From assembly GCA_005656395.1 (NCBI GenBank), contig SRSI01000017.1:186001-250000 (forward strand): 64,000 nucleotides of DNA, read 5' to 3'. Position numbers and translations under genes: made by a program. Each line of letters starts with the position of its first letter. Position 1 is the stretch's first letter. This stretch comes from Strongyloides papillosus. Lineage: Eukaryota; Nematoda; Chromadorea; Rhabditida; Strongyloididae. The notes below the pieces were generated by a model, which was not told where the DNA came from, ran no database searches, and worked only from the letters and a program-made list of their open reading frames with translations. Below, piece after piece: positions 55,347 through 64,000 of the stretch.

Positions 55347-56119
55347 TTTAACTAGAGTTAGTTAGAATATCGGAGAAGGCAAAATTCATTTAATAATTCT
55401 TCCTAAAGCGTTTTCTTTAAAATAAAAAACAATAACTGAAAAATTAGAAAAAAAAATTATTATAGCTAGATTCTAGATTAAAATATATATCAATATACAA
55501 CAGGTATAAAAAATATTAATCCTAATAATTATAAATAATTACAAAAATCTATAGATAAAAAGTTCTTCATTCAATTAATGTAAAAAAAGATTAATTATAC
55601 ATATTTAAAATTTTCAATAACCATTATAAAATAAATCACATAACTATTCAAATTTAGAGAAAAAAATTTATTTTTTTTGATCAACCTTATTTTTAAAATA
55701 TGATAAAAACCTTGACTTTGTTGTGACATAACGAAGTCTTATTTTCAATTATATTATTGCATAACAGTTATATACATTTACGCAAGTTTTAAATAAAGAA
55801 TAACATATTTTCGATGAAAAATTTGTTTTTTTATTACTATATTTAGTGATATATCAATAGGTATATCATTTTTTATGATACCACTCAGCTAAATGTTGAG
55901 ATCTGATAATTAGGGTATAAGATTTCTTAATTAATTATCTTTCAAATAATAATTTTTAATAAATAAATTACAGTTTAGGAGAGAGTAATTAAAATTAATA
56001 ATATTATTTCCATTTAAATGCTTTATATTAAAGAAGGTCAAAAGATAAATAAAGAACATCATTTGTAATATATTTTAAAATTAAAAAATTAAGTTATTCC
56101 ATCTGTTAGGTTGTTTAAT
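55347..56119. other. AT-rich region upstream of the giant gene
   Basis: About 770 bp between the giant gene's start and the InaF-motif gene, both on the minus strand. No gene or RNA is recognisable. It must contain the giant gene's promoter unless the two genes are co-transcribed, which the large gap makes unlikely. Confidence 0.45.
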
Positions 56120-56791
56120 TTATCCTTTTTTACCACTTAGTACCATATTTAGGATTGTCGATTTTTTAGCATCTTTTGTGCTATCGTTTGGACAAGTACA
56201 TTTGCATCCTGATTTTTTCATTTCTTTTATAATTTTTTTACTATAGTTTTCTTTATTTTCTTCCATATTATCTGTTGGTAAAATTTGACCGTTTTCAATT
56301 ATTTTGTCAAATATCTTGTTATTTGATGTGTTATTGTCCAAGCCATATATTGTTTCATCATATTCTAGTGGATTATCTCGAGTCTTTCTTGGTAACTCTT
56401 TCTTTAACAATTTCACACGACTCGTTGCAATTAATTTATCGTCGTTAATTCTGATATTTTTATCACTAGTATTAATTGGAGGATAATTTATTTTTGTAAA
56501 CTAAAATTAAAAAATGAAAATATAAAATAATTATAATTAATTCTTTACCTTATCAATATATCTGGGATCCCAGAAGTTGATATAGTATATAGATAGACAG
56601 ACAGCAGGTAATGATACACAAAAAATATAGCCAATTACAGTGACAAACCTGATATATTTTTTATTTTCTCTTTGGGCAAATTTAGCTCTTTTATCAGAAG
56701 TATATATCGGTTGGCGAGATCTCGATCTTGGTCTTGAATACATGTTTGCATTCGTTCCTGACAGACTACTTCTAGCATGAAGTGAAGACAT
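56120..56791 (-). CDS. InaF-motif single-pass membrane protein, two exons
   Basis: Exons 56791-56549 and 56500-56120 join in phase 0 across a 48-nt intron, giving 207 residues. Residues about 43-75 read KKYIRFVTVIGYIFCVSLPA and then VCLSIYYINFWDP, an excellent match to the InaF motif (PF15018: basic residues, then a V-Y-x-x-C/S-V-S-L-A transmembrane helix ending YYxxFWDP). Drosophila InaF is an accessory protein of TRP channels, and INAFM1/2 are the vertebrate relatives. The N-terminus is Ser/Arg-rich and cytosolic if the usual orientation holds. The C-terminal 130 residues are polar and contain CKCTC followed by PNDSTKDAKK. No signal peptide is seen. Whether it assists a TRP-type channel in this worm is inference. 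Confidence 0.75.
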
Positions 56792-57589
56792 AATATTTCT
56801 TAATATTTATATATATAGGATGTAGTCAACGAATAAGCAGAATTATTAATATACTTTGATAATTAAATAAAAAAAATTTGTTTAATATTAAATATTCTGC
56901 ATAAACTTAATGGATATAAAATTTATTCTCGTTTAAAAAAGTGAGATATAAATAAAGGAATATTTTCATGAGAAATGAAAATAAAATTTTTAAAAGCAAG
57001 AAAGATTTTTATATATATTTGGCCATAAATATAAACTTAAAGTTAACAAATACTACTTCGAGGCTTTTAGTTTATAGTTTCTAGCATATGTGATAGTATT
57101 TGTCTTGCCTATTCTCAATGATAAAACAAACTTTATGGCATTCAAAATAGAATAGAAAATAAGATTTAATAATATAATGAAAAGTAAAGAAAAATTATTA
57201 GATTTTATGGGGAATTTTAAATCTCCAATTTATAATTAGAAGATTTGAGATATTTATTGATTTTTGATGTTTTAGTGTGATGAGGAAGATTTTATCAATT
57301 TGGATATAGATATTTTTAAAATAAGAATATCGAATAAATAAATTAATGGTAATAGAATAATCCTTTCTTTGTTTATATTAAATAGAAGCTTCTAATATAT
57401 GCGTTTTAAAAAATATATATACATATATATTTTCTTATAACATCTGTGTTAAATTACATTTATTTTTTATTAGTATTTTGTCATCTATATTTTTAAAATA
57501 TTAACAACTATATTAATCTAATTGTCATCCTGTCAAAAATAATTTTTATTTTATAAATTTTATCAAAAAATTGTTATTAAAAAATAAAA
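56792..57589. other. AT-rich intergenic spacer
   Basis: About 800 bp with no recognisable coding or RNA feature. It contains long A/T runs and a TATATATACATATATAT-like simple stretch near 57412-57431. It must hold the InaF-gene promoter and the 3' end of the SDR gene. Confidence 0.45.
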
Positions 57590-59679
57590 TTATTGAAGAT
57601 AATTAGAATGCTTGTATGCTCCTTCAATGTGATACACAACCCCATTTATTATATAAGTCTTGTTTTGCCCAGTTCCTCTTACTAGGAATGTTATGTTCTC
57701 GTTTTTTCTGAAAATTACTTTGTCTACCGTACTTTCCTTTGAAACACCTAATTTAAATTTACTTCCGCATTCATCATCTTCAACTAACTTGCGTGTGTAC
57801 TGGTATCTTTTACTTGAAAAATCTTTTTCCTCAATATTATCTGTTTTAATATTTCTTAAAACATCCATTTCACTTAATGTCTTATTCGTACTTTTATATG
57901 TGTCCTTTTGAATATTTTGTTTTTTTACTTTTCGAGAATTAGCATAAATTTCATTCTGTTTATGCAAATCGTCTGAGTCTTGACTTTTATTTCTGCTATA
58001 AAGACTTTTTATTATCTTAAAACTTGAACTATTTGGTACTACAACATTTGTAGGAGAATGTAATGTTTCTTTTAAATATATTTCTTTATATTCTTGATAG
58101 AACGTCTTGGGTTTACTTATTTCTAATTCACTTAACTCATCATTTATTATCTCTTCTTGAGAAGTACAAGAAGAGGTTTTAGAGTTGGAACTAGAGGGTT
58201 TTCTAATAAAATTGTCATTTAAAGTTATGTTATTTATTGTGTTATCTTTTCTTATATCTTCTTTGATAAAAGTATTTATATTTTTTTGAGTATTATGTAA
58301 TTTTATATTCTTATTTTCTTTGATATTTTTATTTTTAACGTATCTATAAGATTTATTAGCCGAATTCATATTGTTTGAATTATTACTTTGAGTAAATATA
58401 TCGTCTTTTACTGGCCTATCCGCCTCTTGAAAATCTTCAAATTGACTATTTTTTATAATATCGATACTATTTCTTTTCATCGTATCAAGATATTTTTCTA
58501 TTTTAGAGATATTTGAGGGTAGACAATGTTCTTGACTGATGTTCTCAATTTCTTTTGAAAAGGTTTCTTTTAAATTCGAAATATAATTTTGAGTTCTATG
58601 TAATTCAGAGTTACTTGAATCATTATCACTTGTAATAGAAATAGATTGATTTTCATGTCTTTCAACAATATTTTCATTTACGTCTGATTCTGTTAAATGA
58701 TATTTTTTTAATTGACTAGTTATATCAAAACATTCATCTATTTCATCGTTACTATCAATTTCTTCTCCATAATTAACTATGCTTCCATTATGAAATCTGT
58801 TATTATTAACAACATCAACTAAATAAAATGCAATATTTATAATACACCATTAAACTTACATAAATATTTTGATACATCATGTGAATTAAAAAGTTTCTTG
58901 CTCTTATATAAAATATCAAAAGCTTCCTTGATACGTTCATCATTAGTAAAATCTCTTATTTTCCTTAAATTCTCTGTATCTACTGCAACAGGGTTATAAT
59001 ATAAAACCTTCAATTTCCCATCTTCCTCTTGTAATAAAATATCTAACACCATTTTACAGGCACATTTTAAGGAGATATGGCCAAACGATGGGAAAGGATA
59101 CTTAGAGGATGATGATACCATTTCAACAACAATTTTTTTGGTTTTAAAAATATTAAAATACTTAACGAATGCTGAAGTTAGTGATATCAATGAAACGATA
59201 TTTGTATTTAACACTTGTTGTATTCTTTTTGGATTCTCTCCATGCTCAATTACAGTTTTATCAATGTCACCAACATCAGTTGCGTTATGTATTAAAAGAG
59301 CTGTGTAATAAGGTATCCTAGAATTTTTCACCTTATCATCATTAAATAAACAATTCGAGGAAAAAGCATGTTTTATATCAGAGTAAAAAATATCATAATT
59401 TGGTGATTCTAAATTCCACACGACTGTTTCAACTCTTATATTTGGTCGCAGTTTTAAAATTTCTTCCTAAATAATAAATAAAGTTTCATAAAAAATTAAT
59501 AGAACTAAAATATAACATACTTTTAAAGCTTTTAATCTGAAATTACTTCTCGAGGATAGTAATATTGTTGAATCTTCCTGAATATTAGTGGCAAATTGTT
59601 TGGCTAATGCTTGTCCAATAATACCAGTTGCCCCTGTTATTATGATAGCACTTTTTTCCTTGTAAAAACAATCTTTCAT
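57590..59679 (-). CDS. sepiapterin-reductase-like SDR with lost catalytic Tyr and a long C-terminal extension, three exons
   Basis: Exons 59679-59521, 59466-58860 and 58818-57590 join in phase to 664 residues. Residues 1-53 hold the NADP-binding start IIITGATGIIGQALAKQF (TGxxxGxG). LIHNATDVGD stands where sepiapterin reductase has LINNAGSLGD. The splice at 58860/58818 gives VSKYLFDVVNNNRFHNGSIV, which mirrors the end of sepiapterin reductase (kLLsLLekdeFksGahV) and confirms the join. The family's YxxxK active site (LYCAGK) reads LKCACK, so the catalytic Tyr is replaced and the usual reductase chemistry is doubtful. After the SDR fold come about 390 residues of polar, probably disordered sequence with Ser/Lys/Asn-rich runs. 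It ends in a compact basic segment (ITFLVRGTGQNKTYIINGVV). I do not recognise the extension. Confidence 0.75.
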
Positions 59680-60511
59680 TCCGTTACTTAAAGGTACTTA
59701 AATATTACTTAACTTATAAAAAATAAACACCTAAAAAACAAATAAAATAATCTACCGGAATATGATAAGATTGAATCCATTATGACATAGGAATTAAAAA
59801 ATTACAACAATGTAACTTCTAATATACATCATATTAATTGAATTTGAGTATAAAGTTTCAAACATCAAGAACACATTTAAAACTAATCTGCAAAGAAATA
59901 CACTTACATTAGTTATTTAGATTAAATGCATTATCAAAAGCAAACAAGCTTTAAAACTAATTTGGTGTGTTATTAAATATCCATAACACTTGATAAAGAA
60001 ATTATAAGTAATTAAACTTTTTGTTATCAATCAAATTGTAGCATATTGATAAAGATTTTACTACTTAGTATGAATTTTAAAGTCTTTAACTTTAGATAGA
60101 TAAATGATAGTTATTAATTATTTATTTTACACAGGCATGAATAATGTATTTTAGGAACAAACAAATTTATGACTCTATTACTATAAGTGATAATAAAAAT
60201 AATTTAAACATTAGATAATTTGTTTTTCAAATGATTACATGATAGAAAATTTAAAAGCAAAGATTGGAGAATAGGCATATAAATTATTCTCAAGCAATAT
60301 TTTTTTTCCCTAAAATTATATTCTAAAATCTTTATGGTAAAAATAATTTACAAGCATCAATTATTTGCAAATTTCGATAATAAAATTTTTATGCCTAAAT
60401 TGAATATTAAAATATACTAAGAATTTTTATTACGTTATTTAAATTACAATTCAGATTTTGGTTCAATTAGAAGTAAGTAAATTATTAGTTATTATACGAG
60501 AGTTAAAAAAA
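59680..60511. other. AT-rich intergenic spacer
   Basis: About 830 bp between the SDR-like gene and the small secreted protein gene. It is very AT-rich and I recognised no gene, RNA or repeat. Confidence 0.45.
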
Positions 60512-60799
60512 TTATCCTTGGTTTCGATTTGCAGCTGGTGATACTGAAGATTTAACTCCATTAATGTAAGAAACATTTGTACCAAATCCAGACACTCCAG
60601 ATACTCCAGACACCGACGATCTGTTGTTTTCTTTATCAACCATCTGATTTATGAAATCATTCTCCTGATTATTATAGTCAATAACTTCACGTTTAACCGA
60701 TAATTCTTTGTTAGCTTTCCTATCCTTTTTTTTAAATATACATTGAGTTAGTGATAACAAATTAGTTAGGAGAAATAAAAACAATGTTAATATGTACAT
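60512..60799 (-). CDS. small secreted protein, unknown function
   Basis: A 95-residue single-exon frame. The start MYILTLFLFLLTNLLSLTQC is a strong signal peptide. A basic stretch (KKKDRKANKE) follows, then an acidic/amide-rich linker (DYNNQENDFINQMVDKENN). A short Gly/Ser/Val repeat (SVSGVSGVSGFG) is encoded by visibly iterated TCCAGATACTCCAGACAC-like units near 60590-60612. There are no Cys pairs for a disulfide fold and no family I recognise. It could be a small cuticle or secreted peptide precursor; no clear dibasic-flanked peptide repeats are present. Coding is supported by the signal peptide and mixed composition only. Confidence 0.55.
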   Translation of the reverse strand: MYILTLFLFLLTNLLSLTQCIFKKKDRKANKELSVKREVIDYNNQENDFINQMVDKENNRSSVSGVSGVSGFGTNVSYINGVKSSVSPAANRNQG

Positions 60800-63700
60800 A
60801 ATTTCATTTGATTAATTATTTTTAAATTTTATTAATATAAATTGATTTTCAAATATTTAAAATTTGTCACATCATTTTATTTAAAATTTTTACAATTATA
60901 TAATTAGATTGCATAATTAGCTAATAGAATTCCTCATTTTTTGCTCTAATTATTTTTAAAATTGACTTATAAATAAACCATTTTCGTCACAATAATTACT
61001 GTTTTCAAGTAGCCCTTTATGTGTTTTTGTAATTATGACAGAATTAATTGATTTAATACATGTGATATAAAATGTTTACATGTAAAAAAATCACAGAAAA
61101 AGATTTTCTAATTTTTTATTATATTTGTTCAAATCACCCAAAATATGATTGTTTGTTTGTTTTTTTCTACAACGTCCTTTATTTTTTGTTGTCACCATTC
61201 GTAAACACAATAAACTTTTACAACACAAATTTCTATAGGTTGATACATTTTATATTATTTAAGAATTACAATAATTGAACATTTTATTTCTATTGCTTTT
61301 AAAATTGTATATATTTTTTGTATTTTTATGTGTTGTTGGTGAATGTAACTTTTAAACTAATATGATGGATATTATAACCTTAATGTCGTGGAATGAATTT
61401 GATCATTCATTACGAAATTGCCTATATAATCAAATTATAGTTTTATTGGATGTCCTTTTTTCCGTTAAGATGATTTTTCTTTTACGATATCATAAATACT
61501 CTAAGAATTTGTGGTTATCTTTATTTTAGAAATTTATTTTAAAATTTTATTTTCATTTTAACTGATAAATGTTACCACTTTAACCATATTCTACGTTTTA
61601 TAGGAAATTTAAATTGATTTAGATAAATTTATATAGAAATTTATTCAACCATGTTAAAAAAACCATAAGATAATAAATATCTTAGATAATAAATCACTTC
61701 CTTTTTAGTTACACTTTCTTACTAATAAAGTGATATCTTTTTGATAATTACAATGACACCTAATGAAAATATACTTCACTTTATCAAAAAAAATTACAAT
61801 CATCCAATAAATAACATTGTTTTTTACATATTTTTTTATATAAACGATGTGTAATTTATAATTTCTCCCTTGACAAAAGACAGATACATAAACTCATTAT
61901 TTTATAATATGATAATCTAGTTTATTTGTCAACAGGAACAACTTACAAGTACATTGGAAGGTATAAAAGTCTAATTGATTTTGTTATATATTGTAGTAAT
62001 TGTAGAATGATTTACTTTAATATAATGCATTTTCTAATGTAAAAATATTTCCTTTTCAATATCTATAGGTGATACATACTTATATAATGTATAACAATTT
62101 TTTTTTATCATTTTACAATGAATTATGATCTATTTTTTATTTAAATTCATTGGATACTTTTATTAGATTATATAGATAATATTTATCATTTATCTATGAG
62201 TAAATATATTTTTGTGGTTCTAAATACAAACTATATATTTTGAGTAAATAAATAGTGAAATTACTATGTACTAAAAAAACAATATTTTTTTGAATAATAA
62301 ATGTGAAAGTAAAATTAATAGAAATTTCGCTATATTCAAAATCAATTCTAACCTTAGTAAATATCATTTTGTAGTAAGAAGGTTGCACTAAATGGAACTT
62401 CTACAACCCTATTATTTTCCCTCTAATTTAGTAGTTTTTTTGTAGTAATATAAATTTTTTCAAGTGGCTTAGGATGACTCATTATCATTTTTATTTGTAT
62501 AAAAAATTATAGTAGAATACATATAAAGCACATTAAACAAATACCACGCATATTATGATGTAATTATCAAATTCGCATATTATGAGTCAAATAAAAATAA
62601 TATTATGAATTCTGTAATTATCACTTTTCCGCGCCTTTAAATAACGTCATAGATATTAGTAGTCAGTATGCTGTCTGTTACTGCGCAACTCTGCCGATAG
62701 TTGTTGTATTATTGTGCCTAGAAAGTATGGAATTTTGGTCAAATCGATTGACCATAGCCAATTGGTGGGTCTTGTTTAATATTATTACTCGTCCTGTACA
62801 AATAAACTTATTTATTTTTAATAGTTACTTCATATCTTTATTATCACATTGACATACTCTTAACTTTATTATTCAATTACAAAATTCTTATATTATGTAC
62901 ACGAATTTTATGACGTTTAGTAATGTTTAAAATCACATTATTTAAGATTTGTATATATTTCAATTAATAACTATAATCATTATACTTTTGATAAAAGATC
63001 TGTTTTACTTTAATAATATGTTAATTTTGTATTTTAATAATTAAATTTCTTTTATCTTTTATCCTATTAAAAATAAAATTCTGCTTCTACGAAAATATTT
63101 AAAATATTTCTCTATCATCAAAAATATTAGTACTGCATTCAATTATAATATTAACATTTTTTCTGGTCTTAACTTTGATTTTTAATCACATAAATTAATG
63201 CTATTATCCTTTATTATGTCTTTCACCTAATTCTTATCTCAAAATCATTTTAATACTAAGAAATTATAATTTTCTCATTATTTTTTATTATAAAAAGTAA
63301 TACTTAATGATAATCCATCATTTTTTAAATAAATAATTATCTTTACACGTTTTCTTTTAATTAAATGATATTTAAATCCTCTGTTTATATTATTAAATCA
63401 CTTGAATTTCTATGGAATTTTTATGATAATACTCCGTTATCTAAATTTGAAAAGTATATATTTTGAAAAAAATTTATAATACGTTTGTTTTTTTAAAATT
63501 TTATGTCTGAGATTAATGTGTTTTCATTTTAAATCTCTAACTAAGAAGATGTTATTTTAACGGTTGTAATAATATTTTCAGGAAATTTATTATACACCTA
63601 ACTTTTTTATTGTAATCTTTAACTTCTCTTTATCGCTATTTAATAAAAAATGAAAGTATTTAATTATTCATTTTCTTGATGTTCACAGAATATTAATTGG

Positions 63701-64000
63701 TTCGCCAATACGTCAAATTTCTGGCCTATATATTATATTTATATGTAACTTCCTATATAAAATGTATACAAATTTCCCAAAAAACAATTACCAGTCTCGT
63801 GACAAATAAGTTAGCCATTTTATTAAATGTAAAGGTTGTTTACAATATAAAAAACGTATTAACAGTTTAAATTACCACAGACACTTGTAATAAAATTTAA
63901 AAATTATTCTAATTAGATTTTTTAATATGGCTTATAGCATATTTCATAAATTCTTTTCTATTAAAATGTGTTTTGTAGAATTTAAACAAGTATTAAAATG
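60800..64000. other. AT-rich terminal region without a firm gene
   Basis: About 3.2 kb. Most is low-complexity AT-rich DNA. A 55-codon + frame at 61362-61529 (MMDIITLMSWNEFDHSLRNC...) and a patch near 63660-63830 with short open frames on both strands have a slightly more protein-like look, but no homology or splice model supports them. The GC-elevated island at 62630-62800 is listed separately. Confidence 0.4.
62630..62800 (+). other. GC-elevated island: possible promoter plus first exon, or a small Sm-class RNA
   Basis: This block stands out from its surroundings in base composition. It has TTTAAATAACGTCA (TATA-like plus a CRE half-site at 62644-62650). From the ATG at 62727 a 23-codon frame reads MEFWSNRLTIANWWVLFNII and TRP, ending at a possible GTACAA donor (62796). 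The same bases also show AATTTTGG, an Sm-site-like octamer, directly followed by a perfect 6-bp hairpin (GGTCAA...TTGACC), as in snRNA-type or SmY-type RNAs. I cannot decide between these readings. Confidence 0.3.

Noticed and set aside
15862..54908. Dozens of 60-140-codon frames on the plus strand and other minus frames across the giant gene
   Set aside because: They are shadows of a Thr/Ser-rich reading frame: the antisense of ACT/ACA/TCA codons gives long Val/Leu/Ser/Phe-rich frames. They repeat in step with the coding repeats and have no independent motifs.
55800..55900. Possible inverted repeat or mobile-element end near the giant gene's promoter (ATATCAATAGGTATATC)
   Set aside because: Only a short AT-rich near-palindrome; no terminal repeats, target-site duplication or transposase fragment nearby.
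57590..59421. Reading the SDR-like segment and the 296-codon polar segment as two separate genes
   Set aside because: The donor at 58859 and acceptor at 58819 join in phase and recreate the C-terminal end of the sepiapterin-reductase family, so one gene is the better model.
61072..61278. 68-codon plus-strand frame
   Set aside because: Dominated by F, Y, N, I and L as expected by chance at this base composition; no homology, promoter or splice signal seen.
62194..62388. 64-codon minus-strand frame
   Set aside because: Low-complexity I/F/Y/S-rich chance frame with no supporting context.

Overview
The window looks like nuclear DNA of a nematode, most likely a Strongyloides-type (clade IV) worm. 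It is extremely AT-rich, its introns are short (about 40-50 nt, GT...TTTTAG or TTTATAG), and the gene set is typical of nematodes: an NRF-6-type acyltransferase-3 protein, a CKY-1/NPAS4-like bHLH-PAS factor, LCLAT1/ACL-type acyltransferases and a giant extracellular-matrix mucin. I found no bacterial, viral or transposon genes. All gene models were joined by eye from splice sites, reading phase and family similarity.

Layout of the left part (1-15.4 kb). A choline-phosphate cytidylyltransferase gene (+, 532-1598) carries an apparent one-base frameshift. A 2-kb intergenic stretch follows and holds a remnant of a small heat-shock protein. Next is a five-exon NRF-6/acyltransferase-3 gene (+, 3615-6290). 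It converges on an HspBP1-like Hsp70 nucleotide-exchange factor gene (-, 7145-6365). Two tandem LCLAT1-like acyltransferase paralogues follow (+, 7554-8835 and 10054-11294). The last gene here is cky-1 (+, about 11989-15362), whose upstream region carries CRE-like motifs and GC-rich patches.

Layout of the centre (15.5-55.3 kb). One minus-strand gene fills about 40 kb. It encodes a secreted Ser/Thr/Asn-rich mucin-like protein of roughly 13,270 residues. The N-terminus has a signal peptide and Cys-rich/EGF modules, and the C-terminus has EGF and calcium-binding EGF modules followed by a ZP-N-like domain. Only one intron, a 42-nt in-frame one, is evident, so about 39.1 kb appears to be a single exon. 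The middle is a hierarchy of coding repeats: 30-, 129-, 237- and 561-bp units, a 1,683-bp (3 x 561) higher-order unit, and a whole array-plus-cap block duplicated about 12.1 kb apart. This gene is the most remarkable item in the window.

Layout of the right part (55.3-64 kb). Three more minus-strand genes follow: an InaF-motif single-pass membrane protein (56791-56120), a divergent sepiapterin-reductase-like SDR that lacks its catalytic Tyr and carries a C-terminal extension of about 390 residues (59679-57590), and a small secreted protein (60799-60512). The last 3.2 kb is mostly AT-rich non-coding DNA with one GC-elevated island near 62.6-62.8 kb, which could be a promoter plus first exon or a small Sm-class RNA.

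The genes do not form a pathway. Three lipid-related families sit within 11 kb (PC synthesis, lysophospholipid acylation, NRF-6-type acyltransferase), but they have separate promoters and I see no evidence of an operon.
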